From assembly GCA_015231955.1 (NCBI GenBank), contig JADGAN010000013.1, positions 48,933 through 112,932 of the forward strand: a DNA stretch of 64,000 nucleotides, given 5' to 3'. The stretch is from Oligoflexia bacterium (GTDB taxonomy: Bacteria; Bdellovibrionota; Bacteriovoracia; Bacteriovoracales; Bacteriovoracaceae). The notes under the pieces were generated by a model that worked only from the letters and a program-made list of their open reading frames with translations, searched no databases and was not told the DNA's origin. A program made the translations under genes and the position numbers. Below are positions 9,493 to 17,399 of this stretch, one piece after another; position 1 is the first letter of the stretch, and every line of letters begins with the position of its first letter.

Positions 9493-10335
9493 ATGGAAAA
9501 TTATGAAAACATTGTCTCTTTAAGAAGTCCGCATCGGGAAAATATCCCTGGAAGCAGCAGCAACAGCAACAGCAGTAATGCAACCAGTGCGCCCACATTG
9601 AGTAACAAAGGTAAATTAGTACGACCTGAAAATTGTGCTAATTGCCCCGCTCTTGACAGCAGCATCTTTTGCGATCCCACACTTCAAAAGATGTTAAATG
9701 TTGGAGACCATCGCGTGGTGAACGTCTATAAAAAAGGGCAGACACTCTTTGTGCAAGGAAATCCTCCTTATGGTCTTTACTGCATCAGCTCTGGAAAAAT
9801 TAAAATCTCCAACGTTGGCCCTGATGGTAAAGAGTCTATCGTAAGAATTGCCATTGCTGGAGATATTCTAGGACATCGTAGTTTATTTACCGGTCAACAC
9901 TACATGGGCACGGCCACTGCGCTTGAAGACTCTGTGGTTTGTTTTATCGATAAAAAATTTATGGAGAGCTTAATCCAACAAGAGCCAAAAATTGCCTTTA
10001 ACATTATCATGAAGATGGGACGTGACCTGGGAAGAGCAGAAAAGATGGTTGCATCCTTCTCTCAAAAGAATGTGCCCGAGCGTCTGGCCGAACTGCTTTT
10101 AAATCTCCGACTGGCCTATGGTGTTCCTGATCAAGGCCGTTGGCGCTTGGATATTAAATTAACGAGAGAAGAGATGGCATCAATGATCGGTACCGCAAGT
10201 GAAACGTTGATTCGTTTTCTTTCAGAATTTAAAGATCAAGGGCTTATTGAGCAGATTGGAAAAACTATTTACCTTGTCAACCTTAAGGGGTTAATGGATT
10301 TAGGTCATCTCACCGATGACCATCTTTGGTATTAG
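9493..10335 (+). CDS. FNR-type Crp-family regulator with four putative Fe-S cysteines
   Basis: Cytoplasmic transcription regulator with an N-terminal tail, a cyclic-nucleotide-binding fold (about 65-185) and a C-terminal Crp winged helix (about 200-275). Cysteines C48, C51 and C60 (NCANCPALDSSIFC) and C150 (ALEDSVVCFID) match the positions of the FNR [4Fe-4S] ligands; the C48-C150 distance of 102 equals C20-C122 in E. coli FNR. This suggests an oxygen or NO sensor. The recognition helix reads TASETLIRFL; relative to FNR ETISR the Glu and Arg are kept and Ser is Ile, so the site may differ slightly. The N-terminus has a Ser/Asn-rich stretch. GAGG precedes the ATG. A small related protein follows 9 nt downstream. 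Confidence 0.88.
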   Translation: MENYENIVSLRSPHRENIPGSSSNSNSSNATSAPTLSNKGKLVRPENCANCPALDSSIFCDPTLQKMLNVGDHRVVNVYKKGQTLFVQGNPPYGLYCISSGKIKISNVGPDGKESIVRIAIAGDILGHRSLFTGQHYMGTATALEDSVVCFIDKKFMESLIQQEPKIAFNIIMKMGRDLGRAEKMVASFSQKNVPERLAELLLNLRLAYGVPDQGRWRLDIKLTREEMASMIGTASETLIRFLSEFKDQGLIEQIGKTIYLVNLKGLMDLGHLTDDHLWY

Positions 10336-10344
10336 GATTTTTGC

Positions 10345-10791
10345 ATGATTCACTATGTTCGCTTGCATCAACGACAACAAAAATATTTTGCTGACTATGG
10401 CGACTTAGTTACCTTCCCACACACCTCAATCCTCTATTATGAAGGACACGTCCCTTTGGCCGGATACTTAATAGTAAAAGGATCCATCCTTTTACTAAGG
10501 AGAGGAAAAATTGTCGCGGAGGTTGGGCCTGGCAACCTTTTGGGAGCAAGTGAATTCAACAGACGTCAACCCTCTCCTCTTCGTGCTATAGTGACGGCCA
10601 ATGGCCAACTGATCATCTTAGGTTACTCCGCAATGAAAGAGATTCACTCTTGCCCGGAAGGAGTGCGCATGCTTCATGAAATTTTTGGGGAACACAATTG
10701 GTACTGGAATAATAACAAGAAGAAGGATAAAAAGGAGATGCAAAATCCCCCAAACACTACCAATAGTAACGAGGATAACCATTTATGCTAG
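10345..10791 (+). CDS. Stand-alone cyclic-nucleotide-binding-fold protein (no HTH)
   Basis: A 148-aa protein made of a single Crp-like beta-barrel (FPHTSILYYEGHVPLAGYLIVKG, EVGPGNLLGASEF) and a hydrophilic Lys/Asn tail. It has no helix-turn-helix, so it cannot act as a normal Crp regulator. It lies 9 nt after the FNR-type gene and overlaps the next gene by 7 nt, so it is cotranscribed with both. It may be a degenerate paralogue or a protein-binding modulator of its neighbour; this is inference. Ribosome site AGGA 8 nt before the ATG. Confidence 0.75.
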   Translation: MIHYVRLHQRQQKYFADYGDLVTFPHTSILYYEGHVPLAGYLIVKGSILLLRRGKIVAEVGPGNLLGASEFNRRQPSPLRAIVTANGQLIILGYSAMKEIHSCPEGVRMLHEIFGEHNWYWNNNKKKDKKEMQNPPNTTNSNEDNHLC

Positions 10792-11996
10792 ATTTTAGTT
10801 TTCAAAATCCCACCAAAATTATCTTTGGTAGGGGTAAAATCGCTCGCTTAAGCAAAGAGATTTTAAAGAACAAAAAAATCTTGCTCACCTATGGTGGTGG
10901 CAGCATCAAAAACAATGGTGTTTACGATCAAGTTCACACCGCACTCAGTGGTTACAAAGTGTTTGAGTTTGGGGGCATTGAACCCAATCCTAGCTTTGAA
11001 ACGCTCATGAACGCTGTTGAACTTGCTCGCACTGAAAAGGTGGATTATATTCTTGCAGTTGGCGGCGGCTCAGTCATTGATGGTTCAAAATTTATTGCGG
11101 CCGCAATCCATTTTGAAGGAGACCCTTGGGATATTTTGGCAAAACATGCAGGACTACAAAAAGTTGTCCCACTAGCGACTGTTCTTACTTTACCTGCCAC
11201 CGGATCGGAAATGAATAGTGGCGCAGTAGTAAGCCGAAAAAGCACTCAAGAAAAGCTTGCCTTTCACTCTCCGCTAATTTTTCCACAATTCTCCATTCTC
11301 GATCCAACCACCACTTTTACCTTACCTCTCAGGCAAACCACCAATGGTATCGTCGATGCTTTTGTTCACGTCATGGAACAGTACCTCACCTATCCAGTAG
11401 ATGCTCCTCTGCAAGATCGCTTCTCCGAGGGCATCTTGCAAACACTGATCGAGGAGGGACCAAAGGCGCTGACAACTCCTCACGATTACAATGTTCGTGC
11501 TAACATCATGTGGAGTGCAACCCTGGCCTTAAACCACTTGCTCAGCATGGGTGTTCCTGGGGATTGGACCACGCATATGATTGGGCATGAAATCACTGCA
11601 GAGTATGGACTAGACCATGCACAAACACTTGCAATCGTCTTACCCTCTGTTATGTATGTAAAGCGCGATGAAAAACAAGAAAAAATTATTCAATATGCAA
11701 AACGCGTTTGGAATATTGGCCCTGCTGATGCTCGCGAGGCCCTCTTAAAACTACATCCAGAGGATGCTGATAGCGAAACCGCTATCACTAACAAAATTAT
11801 CGAACTGGCCATTGCTAAGACCCGTCAATTTTTTGAAAGTCTAGGGGCCAAAACCAACCTCTCTGATTATGGAATTGATAGCAACTCCGTCTCCATCCTA
11901 CTCGGTCGTCTCGAACAGCATGGCATGGTTAAACTTGGCGAGAAAGGGAGCGTAACGCTAGCAACCAGCAAAGAGATCCTTGAGAATTGCCTCTGA
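10785..11996 (+). CDS. Iron-containing (YqhD/BdhA-like) alcohol dehydrogenase
   Basis: Soluble NAD(P)H-dependent group III alcohol dehydrogenase of the YqhD/butanol dehydrogenase type, reducing aldehydes. Seen: the N-terminal FQNPTKIIFGRGKI, nucleotide-binding AVGGGSVIDGSKFIAA, the substrate-pocket region LPATGSEMNSGAVVS, and metal-ligand segments DAFVHVMEQY and HMIGHEITAEYGLDHAQ. Its length of 403 aa is slightly above the usual ~385. The ATG follows GAGGATAAC. The stop overlaps the cysteine desulfurase start by one base (TGATG). Downstream of an FNR-type regulator, it may serve anaerobic or aldehyde-stress metabolism (inference). Confidence 0.9.
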   Translation: MLDFSFQNPTKIIFGRGKIARLSKEILKNKKILLTYGGGSIKNNGVYDQVHTALSGYKVFEFGGIEPNPSFETLMNAVELARTEKVDYILAVGGGSVIDGSKFIAAAIHFEGDPWDILAKHAGLQKVVPLATVLTLPATGSEMNSGAVVSRKSTQEKLAFHSPLIFPQFSILDPTTTFTLPLRQTTNGIVDAFVHVMEQYLTYPVDAPLQDRFSEGILQTLIEEGPKALTTPHDYNVRANIMWSATLALNHLLSMGVPGDWTTHMIGHEITAEYGLDHAQTLAIVLPSVMYVKRDEKQEKIIQYAKRVWNIGPADAREALLKLHPEDADSETAITNKIIELAIAKTRQFFESLGAKTNLSDYGIDSNSVSILLGRLEQHGMVKLGEKGSVTLATSKEILENCL

Positions 11997-13057
11997 TGAT
12001 TTACTTCGATCACGCAGCGTCCACTCCACTCCATCCTCTCGTCTATGCATCTCTAAAAGAGTCGCTCTTAAACGATTTCGCCAATCCCTCTGCTCCCCAT
12101 GCCCTGGGACGTGCACTGGCCAAACGTATTGATAACGCCCGTCTGCAACTACTGCAATCGCTAAAGGCCGATTCTAAGCAATATATGGTGATCTTTACTG
12201 CCTCGGCAACCGAATCCAACAATCTGCTCATTCATAGTGCTACAAATAGCAGTTGCATCTACTCCAATGCCGATCACCCTAGCATGGTTGTTCCTGCATC
12301 CAAGACAAAGAAGGGAGGCGAATCACATTCGGTTCACCATCTGCTTACCCATGTAAACAACACCAGCGGGCTCATCCTCCCAATTGAAGAAATTTCTGCA
12401 AAATTAAAGCAGGATAATCCTAGTTGTTTTATTCACGTCGATGCCGCCCAATCTTTTAAAAAATTTCCAATCTCCCTTACCAGTGGAACTATCGACTCCC
12501 TCACACTATCCGCACATAAATGTGGTGGTCCCAAAGGGGTGGCCGCACTTATTATCAAACAGAATCAAAAACAAAAATTGCTCCCACTCTTTTTTGGAGG
12601 CGACCACGAGGGGGGCCTTCGGCCTTCGACCCTCAATACCCCGCTGATTCTCGCCTGGGAAAAGATCTTTTCTCTTGCGCTTCCCGATGTATCTCCTATT
12701 GCCAGCATCAACCAATTCCTTCGAGAAAAACTCTCTGAAAAAAAAATGCATTTTCATTTTCCCTTTTCTCCAGAAAATCACTCTCCCTATATTCTGCTTC
12801 TTGCCACTCCTAAAATTCCTAGCGATATTATTGTTCGCCATCTCGAACAAAAAGAGATCTACCTCTCAAGCGCTGCCGCTTGCTCTTCTAAAATTCGTGG
12901 CAATAATCCCACCTTTCATGCTCTGGGTATCGAAGAAAAGTTGCACAAACATATCCTCCGACTCTCTTTTTCTGCGGCAACAACGAACAGTGAAGCCGAA
13001 GAGTTTGCACAAACGCTGATCGCTATCGTTGAAGAGTTAAGCAGATTACGATTATAA
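11996..13057 (+). CDS. NifS/IscS-like cysteine desulfurase
   Basis: PLP-dependent aminotransferase class V enzyme that takes sulfur from cysteine. It begins MIYFDHAASTPLHPLV; the PLP lysine lies in LSAHKCGGPKG and the likely persulfide cysteine in SSAAACSSK near residue 300. Length about 353 aa, like short NifS homologues. A TTG start 9 nt upstream is possible, but the ATG overlapping the previous stop (TGATG) gives the conserved N-terminus. thiI, which needs a sulfur donor, lies 2.4 kb downstream on the same strand, so supplying it is plausible. The 3' end overlaps the convergent phospholipase gene by 6 nt. Confidence 0.88.
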   Translation: MIYFDHAASTPLHPLVYASLKESLLNDFANPSAPHALGRALAKRIDNARLQLLQSLKADSKQYMVIFTASATESNNLLIHSATNSSCIYSNADHPSMVVPASKTKKGGESHSVHHLLTHVNNTSGLILPIEEISAKLKQDNPSCFIHVDAAQSFKKFPISLTSGTIDSLTLSAHKCGGPKGVAALIIKQNQKQKLLPLFFGGDHEGGLRPSTLNTPLILAWEKIFSLALPDVSPIASINQFLREKLSEKKMHFHFPFSPENHSPYILLLATPKIPSDIIVRHLEQKEIYLSSAAACSSKIRGNNPTFHALGIEEKLHKHILRLSFSAATTNSEAEEFAQTLIAIVEELSRLRL

Positions 13058-14680
13058 GTGCTCGTAGAAGTGTCTAGCTGCAAATCTGGAGGAGAAGGAG
13101 AAGATATCTTGTGGTAACTCCTCTACTTTCGTGATTTTTGTGGCCTTCTCTGGTGAGATGTCGATGTCAAAAACTTTCCTGGTATTCTCCGCAAAATTTT
13201 TATCAAAGACAACCGCATTTAATTCAGTGTCTATATGCTCTGAACGTGGATTTAAATTATAAGAACCAATGGTAGTAAATTCATCATCAATAATCATAAA
13301 TTTACTATGCATGGTCGTTCCCTTCCGCAAATACACCTCTACACCGGCATCAATTAGCGGTGGAAGGCTTGCAATAATTGGTGCTGCCACCATGGCCTCA
13401 TCTGCACTCTTATCGGAGTTGGTAAAAAGTCTAACCTTTACCCCTCTCTTCACCGCATCGATTAATGCTTCTTGAATTGGTTTCATCGTCACATAGTAAG
13501 CATTCTCAATGTCAATCTGCTTTTCTGCACCGTAGATTGCCTTCAAATACATTCCCAAAATATTGTTATCTCCTTTGGGGCCTGGTAGGTGTGAAATCAT
13601 TGCAACATCACAAGTGCCATTATCCTCACACCTTTCTGTTGTCACCTTGGCCTCTTCTGTTGGTTTTTGCCCATTCCATAATTTAGCAAAGGCATCGATT
13701 GCTAAGCTTGCGGCCGGACCAGCAATCTCCACATCAGTATCTCTCCAGCATCCATAATGATTGGGATCGACCCAATTGCGCCAATCAGGAACTGCTTCAT
13801 AGGCGTGAGAGTAACAGTTTCCCATGTTCATCCCACCTGTAATAAAACTTTTCCCATCAACAACCATGAGCTTACTATGCATCCCATAGGCACCGTGTAC
13901 TGGACTTTTCCAAGGGATAAATTGCACACCACTCGCTTTCATCATTTCTATGGTTTCCAAATGTTTATTTCGAGTAAACACATTCCCATCAAGCATGACT
14001 TTAACCTCCACACCTTTTCGTGCGGCCGCTGCTAAGTGTGCTGCATATTTTTTTCCCGTCTCATCATTATCAATCGCCCATGCCATAATATAGATCTGCT
14101 TTTTAGCACTATCAATGAGTTCATACCTGCGTTTAAACGACTCTGGCCCATCAACTAAAAGTTTTGCTGTATTGCCTTTTACAAAGCAAGCTTGTCCCAA
14201 GCTCTCTAGCTCCTGTTTAAATGCTGGACTGCTGATTTTAGTGGCGCTATGGTTTGGTCCAATAAAGATTTTTTCTTTAAACTCTTTATCCAATTGCTCC
14301 CAATTTTTTCGCTTCTCTCCATCTGCTAACTCCACATCAAACATATTGATAGCACGATTAGTGACCTCGCCTAACAGCTCTGGCGTCGGTGGGCCTAACA
14401 AAGTTGTTTGACTTCCAACAATGCTGACAACAGGAGATACAACAGGACGAAGCAGTCCAATAGAGTTAAGCGCGGAGAGTGTTCCGTAGAGTCCATCACT
14501 AAAAAGGTTTTCAAACCAACCTCCCCACGAACCATCGTCATTCGTACTCCCCGGTAGAACATTCGTCTTGTTTGCACCACTCTCAACTGCACCCTCTATG
14601 GCCATTACTGGGGCCACTGCCGCTACTGATGACGAAATCAACAGTAACAGCAACATTGATCTTACTTTTCTGATATCCAT
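13052..14680 (-). CDS. Exported phospholipase D / cardiolipin synthase-like protein
   Basis: Predicted exported or envelope protein of the PLD superfamily. The signal peptide is MDIRKVRSMLLLLLISSS with cleavage near VMA-IE. Two HKD motifs are present: MHSKLMVVDG (H near 268) and MHSKFMIIDD (H near 458), each followed by a Gly/Asn turn (GGMN, GSYN), so the active site is complete. Internal symmetry is that of phosphatidyl-transferases and phospholipases. The ATG at 14680 fits the ribosome site AAGG better than the GTG three codons upstream. The ribosome-site region consists of six tandem TTCCT units, suggesting length-dependent expression. Phospholipid attack or remodelling is likely; host or prey targeting is inference. 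Confidence 0.85.
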   Translation of the reverse strand: MDIRKVRSMLLLLLISSSVAAVAPVMAIEGAVESGANKTNVLPGSTNDDGSWGGWFENLFSDGLYGTLSALNSIGLLRPVVSPVVSIVGSQTTLLGPPTPELLGEVTNRAINMFDVELADGEKRKNWEQLDKEFKEKIFIGPNHSATKISSPAFKQELESLGQACFVKGNTAKLLVDGPESFKRRYELIDSAKKQIYIMAWAIDNDETGKKYAAHLAAAARKGVEVKVMLDGNVFTRNKHLETIEMMKASGVQFIPWKSPVHGAYGMHSKLMVVDGKSFITGGMNMGNCYSHAYEAVPDWRNWVDPNHYGCWRDTDVEIAGPAASLAIDAFAKLWNGQKPTEEAKVTTERCEDNGTCDVAMISHLPGPKGDNNILGMYLKAIYGAEKQIDIENAYYVTMKPIQEALIDAVKRGVKVRLFTNSDKSADEAMVAAPIIASLPPLIDAGVEVYLRKGTTMHSKFMIIDDEFTTIGSYNLNPRSEHIDTELNAVVFDKNFAENTRKVFDIDISPEKATKITKVEELPQDIFSFSSRFAARHFYEHL

Positions 14681-14690
14681 ACCAGTCACC

Positions 14691-14720
14691 TTCCTTTCCT
14701 TTCCTTTCCTTTCCTTTCCT
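14691..14720. repeat. Pentanucleotide microsatellite (6 x TTCCT) at the ribosome site of the PLD gene
   Basis: Six exact copies of TTCCT, 30 bp, read as AGGAA repeats on the coding strand directly upstream of the PLD gene start. Each unit resembles a Shine-Dalgarno core (AGGAA), and the last unit runs into the presumed ribosome site. Slippage would alter spacing to upstream promoter elements and the number of ribosome sites rather than the reading frame. Confidence 0.9.
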
Positions 14721-14879
14721 GGAAAAAAATAAATTAACGCTCTGTGCTCCCAAGTCTATTTTCTTTTTTCCTACTCACCAATAAAATTTCTTAACTTTTT
14801 TGCTTACTGCTATAAAAACAAAGCATTAACTAAAATTTTCCTCGTATACTTCTGCTTCTTTTCTTTCTTGTTCTCTGTA

Positions 14880-14903
14880 AATTGCCAACCCTCCTTGGCA
14901 ATT
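14880..14903. promoter_or_regulatory. Perfect palindromic operator candidate upstream of the DtxR-like gene
   Basis: The inverted repeat AATTGCCAA, 6-nt spacer, TTGGCAATT is perfect over 9 bp per arm and lies about 70 nt before the ATG of the DtxR-like regulator, between it and the divergent PLD gene. DtxR/MntR-family proteins bind palindromes of about this size, so autoregulation or control of both genes is plausible. It is not followed by a T-run, so a terminator is unlikely. Confidence 0.55.
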
Positions 14904-14972
14904 CACCATAGCAAGCAATGTGATATGTAAAAGCATATTGTCTCTAAGCAATTTTGCAGCTAATGTTTTGAA

Positions 14973-15452
14973 ATGAAAAAGAAGAATGAACTTACCCACT
15001 CTATGGCACATTACCTGTTAGCAATCCATCATCTTAAGGAAGATAAGGGATATGCCAGGGCCACTGATATTGCAGCAGCACTAAAGCTCACCAAAGGAAG
15101 TGTCTCCCTGGCGCTTCAAGGACTGAAAAAAAAAGGTCTCATAGTCGAAGATGAGAATCGCTTTCTCTCCCTTTCTACAAATGCTCACGATGCTGTTCAT
15201 GGGATGCTCTCCTCCAAGACGCTCTTCTCAACTTTCCTCTGCGATTTTCTTGGAGTTTCAAAGGGCACTTCACAACTAGACTCCTGCTTAATCGAGCACC
15301 TCCTGAGCACAGAGACGCAAATCCGCCTCTTCATCTTTATGAAGCGGATCTACGATTTGGAAGACTCTTCCATCAGAAAAAGACTTGTCCACGGTGAAGT
15401 GCAATTCCTTAAAGACTACACAGAGTACCAAGAGTTTCGAAAAGAGCAATAA
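14973..15452 (+). CDS. DtxR/MntR-like metal-dependent regulator
   Basis: Small (159 aa) regulator with an N-terminal winged helix (about 8-65). The pattern is MAHYLLAIHHLKEDKGYAR, then TDIAAALKLTKGSVSLALQ and GLIVEDENRFLSLS, which is that of DtxR/IdeR/MntR proteins. The C-terminal 90 residues are helical with several His, Glu and Cys (FLCDFLGV, SCLIEHLL), fitting a metal-binding dimerization domain. The metal (Fe or Mn) cannot be told. There is no strong ribosome site before the ATG. A perfect palindrome sits just upstream. Confidence 0.75.
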   Translation: MKKKNELTHSMAHYLLAIHHLKEDKGYARATDIAAALKLTKGSVSLALQGLKKKGLIVEDENRFLSLSTNAHDAVHGMLSSKTLFSTFLCDFLGVSKGTSQLDSCLIEHLLSTETQIRLFIFMKRIYDLEDSSIRKRLVHGEVQFLKDYTEYQEFRKEQ

Positions 15453-15499
15453 CCGCTTCTATTTTCTTGTTTTCACTTTTAAAAAAGGGCCACCAAATT

Positions 15500-16708
15500 A
15501 TGAGCTGTCGAGAGCTACTATTAAATCCAGATGAACTGTCCCTGAAAGGCAGAAACCAAAAAATTTTTGTCGATAAATTACTGTTGCATGTGCGCGCGAT
15601 TCTTAAAGCTTATCATCCCCATCGCACCACCATTGTTAAAGATCACCATCGCCACATCGTCTCTTCAGAGGCAGACTTTACTGAAGAGACACTTCGTGCT
15701 TTCAGCTTTGTTCCAGGACTGCACTCCATTCATCTTGTCAAGAGCTCCCCTCTCGACATCGATGCGGCCTTAGAACTCATCAAGGAGGATCTTCCCTCTC
15801 CCTTGCCTTCTAAGCTCAGCTTCAAGGTGAAAACCACTCGTCCCAATAAAGATTTTCCCATGCAAAGTACCGATATCAACCGCTATCTTGGCCACCATCT
15901 CTTAAAGGCCTACCCCGAAGTACTAAAGGTTGATGTCCATAATCCCGAGTTACTCATTCATGTCAAAGTCTTACGAAAAAATATTTACGTTGCTACGAAA
16001 ACCATTAAGTCGGTAGGTGGTCTCCCTGTAAGTTCCTGTGGCCATGCACTCACTCTGCTCTCAGGAGGCTTCGATTCTCCCGCCGCAAGCTACCTGATGT
16101 TTCGTCGAGGTATCGCACAGACCTACCTCTTTTTTCACTCCTATCCCTTTGTAGGCGAAGAGGTTTACCAAAAGGTGCTTTCGCTTGTGCGCATTCTTAC
16201 TCGCTATCAACCCCGCACCCTTCTCTATGTGATTCCCTTCGGTGAAATTCAAAAAGCGATTGCCCGCGACTGCAAACCCGCTTATCGCACACTGTTCTTT
16301 CGCCACTACATGCTCTGCTTGGCCACAAAAATTTGTGCAAAGATCAAGGCAAGTGCAATCATCACGGGCGATTCCTTAGGACAAGTAGCAAGCCAAACTC
16401 TTCCCAACATCTCACTCCTAGATAACTCCACTCCTCTGCCCATCTTGCGCCCCTTGATTGGTTACAACAAAAGTGAAATTTTAAACCTTGCAAGTACCAT
16501 CGGCACTCACAATATCTCCATTCTTCCACAAGACGACGCCTGCTCTCTGCTCGCAGACAAACATCCGGCCACCCACCCTCACCTTGGTTACTGGAATAGC
16601 TTTCATGCAGAGAACGATTTCACCCCGCTCCTTGAAAATGCACTCCAAGGTATTCGACACACCCGAGTGGATTGGAATGGAAACATTCACGAAGGCCATG
16701 GATTTTAG
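15500..16708 (+). CDS. thiI: ThiI tRNA 4-thiouridine synthetase
   Basis: Adenylates and thiolates uridine 8 of tRNA, and in some species aids thiazole synthesis. The N-terminal ferredoxin-like/THUMP part begins LLLNPDELSLKGRN. The PP-loop ATPase motif LLSGGFDSPAAS is near residue 190, and ITGDSLGQVASQT and LPILRPLIGYNK follow as in ThiI. A cysteine lies in QDDACSLLA. The rhodanese domain found in E. coli ThiI is absent, so a separate sulfur carrier is needed; the nearby NifS-like enzyme is a candidate. A TTG start 33 nt upstream is possible, but the ATG gives the conserved N-terminus. Confidence 0.88.
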   Translation: MSCRELLLNPDELSLKGRNQKIFVDKLLLHVRAILKAYHPHRTTIVKDHHRHIVSSEADFTEETLRAFSFVPGLHSIHLVKSSPLDIDAALELIKEDLPSPLPSKLSFKVKTTRPNKDFPMQSTDINRYLGHHLLKAYPEVLKVDVHNPELLIHVKVLRKNIYVATKTIKSVGGLPVSSCGHALTLLSGGFDSPAASYLMFRRGIAQTYLFFHSYPFVGEEVYQKVLSLVRILTRYQPRTLLYVIPFGEIQKAIARDCKPAYRTLFFRHYMLCLATKICAKIKASAIITGDSLGQVASQTLPNISLLDNSTPLPILRPLIGYNKSEILNLASTIGTHNISILPQDDACSLLADKHPATHPHLGYWNSFHAENDFTPLLENALQGIRHTRVDWNGNIHEGHGF

Positions 16709-16716
16709 ATTTTAAA

Positions 16717-16745
16717 TTGATTCTTTGTTCTTTACGAGTTAACAT
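16717..16745 (+). promoter_or_regulatory. Sigma-70-type promoter of tRNA-Thr
   Basis: A -35 element TTGATT (16717-16722), a 17-nt spacer and a -10 element TAACAT (16740-16745) lie just before the tRNA, placing the transcript start a few bases upstream of the mature 5' end. Each hexamer matches the consensus at four or five positions. Confidence 0.5.
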
Positions 16746-16755
16746 TCCAAATAGT

Positions 16756-16831
16756 GCTGATGTAGCTCAGCTGGTAGAGCAACGCTTTCGTAAAGCGTAG
16801 GTCGACGGTTCAAGTCCGTCCATCAGCTCCA
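16756..16831 (+). tRNA. tRNA-Thr (CGT)
   Basis: A complete 76-nt cloverleaf. The acceptor arm GCTGATG pairs with CATCAGC. The D-arm is GCTCAGCTGGTAGAGC. The anticodon stem ACGCT/AGCGT encloses loop TTCGTAA with anticodon CGT. The T-arm contains GGTTCAAGTCC. The terminal CCA is encoded after discriminator T. The accessory block begins immediately downstream. No second copy of the tRNA 3' end was found in the window. Confidence 0.96.
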
Positions 16832-16998
16832 AAAGTATCAACCAGATACAAACCTTCCCCAAAAAAAATCCCTTCTAAAGTCCACATGAAGTCCAAATTT
16901 CCTGTTAGTGTCCATTGTGCGTGCTGTTCATTACTATAGAGATGAGGAAACCGTTGTTAGAATAATCTCTGCTAGAAAGGCAACCAAGAAGGAGCGTG

Positions 16999-17220
16999 AT
17001 GTGTATGAAGAAAGAGTATGATTTAAAAAAAATGAGAGAGATTAAAAATCCTTATAAGCCCATGAAAAAAGCTGTGGGCATTAATCTTAGTCCAGAAGTC
17101 ATCGATTACTTTAAAAGAATTGCAGATGAAACCCAAATTCCCTATCAGAAGTTAATTGATCTCTATCTCCTTGATTGCGTAAAAAAGAAGAAAAAACTGA
17201 AACTTAATTGGGCCGCATAA
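16999..17220 (+). CDS. BrnA/CopG-like antitoxin-type small DNA-binding protein
   Basis: A 73-aa basic protein. After a charged lead (KEYDLKKMREIKNPYKPMKK) it shows a ribbon-helix-helix-like pattern: AVGINLSPEVIDYFKRIADETQIPYQKLIDLYLLDCV. This resembles BrnA/CopG-type antitoxins. No toxin gene (BrnT-like) is seen beside it, so it is an orphan or a regulator. AAGGAG precedes the start; GTG (16996), ATG (16999) and ATG (17005) are all possible. Its place right after tRNA-Thr at the edge of the accessory block fits mobile DNA. Confidence 0.6.
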   Translation: MCMKKEYDLKKMREIKNPYKPMKKAVGINLSPEVIDYFKRIADETQIPYQKLIDLYLLDCVKKKKKLKLNWAA

Positions 17221-17399
17221 TAGAGCACCAATTGGATAACTTGATCTGCTACTACCGCAACTTGCCATTCCAATACTCAACATACATGTGCTGCTGGGGA
17301 TGCAATCGATAGCACAAAAAGTGTGTTGATCTTGTTTTTAGAGGAAAATGCTTAAAACCCTATTCTCAAATTCATGGTTATTTCACACAATTATATTCT

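Noticed and set aside
12506..12850. 114-codon minus-strand frame inside the cysteine desulfurase gene
   Set aside because: The plus-strand frame encodes conserved desulfurase motifs over the same bases; the minus frame is low-quality and basic.
16756..16831. tRNA-Thr as attachment site of a recognisable prophage or integrative element
   Set aside because: No integrase, excisionase or direct repeat of the tRNA end is present in the window, so only a general island suggestion is kept.
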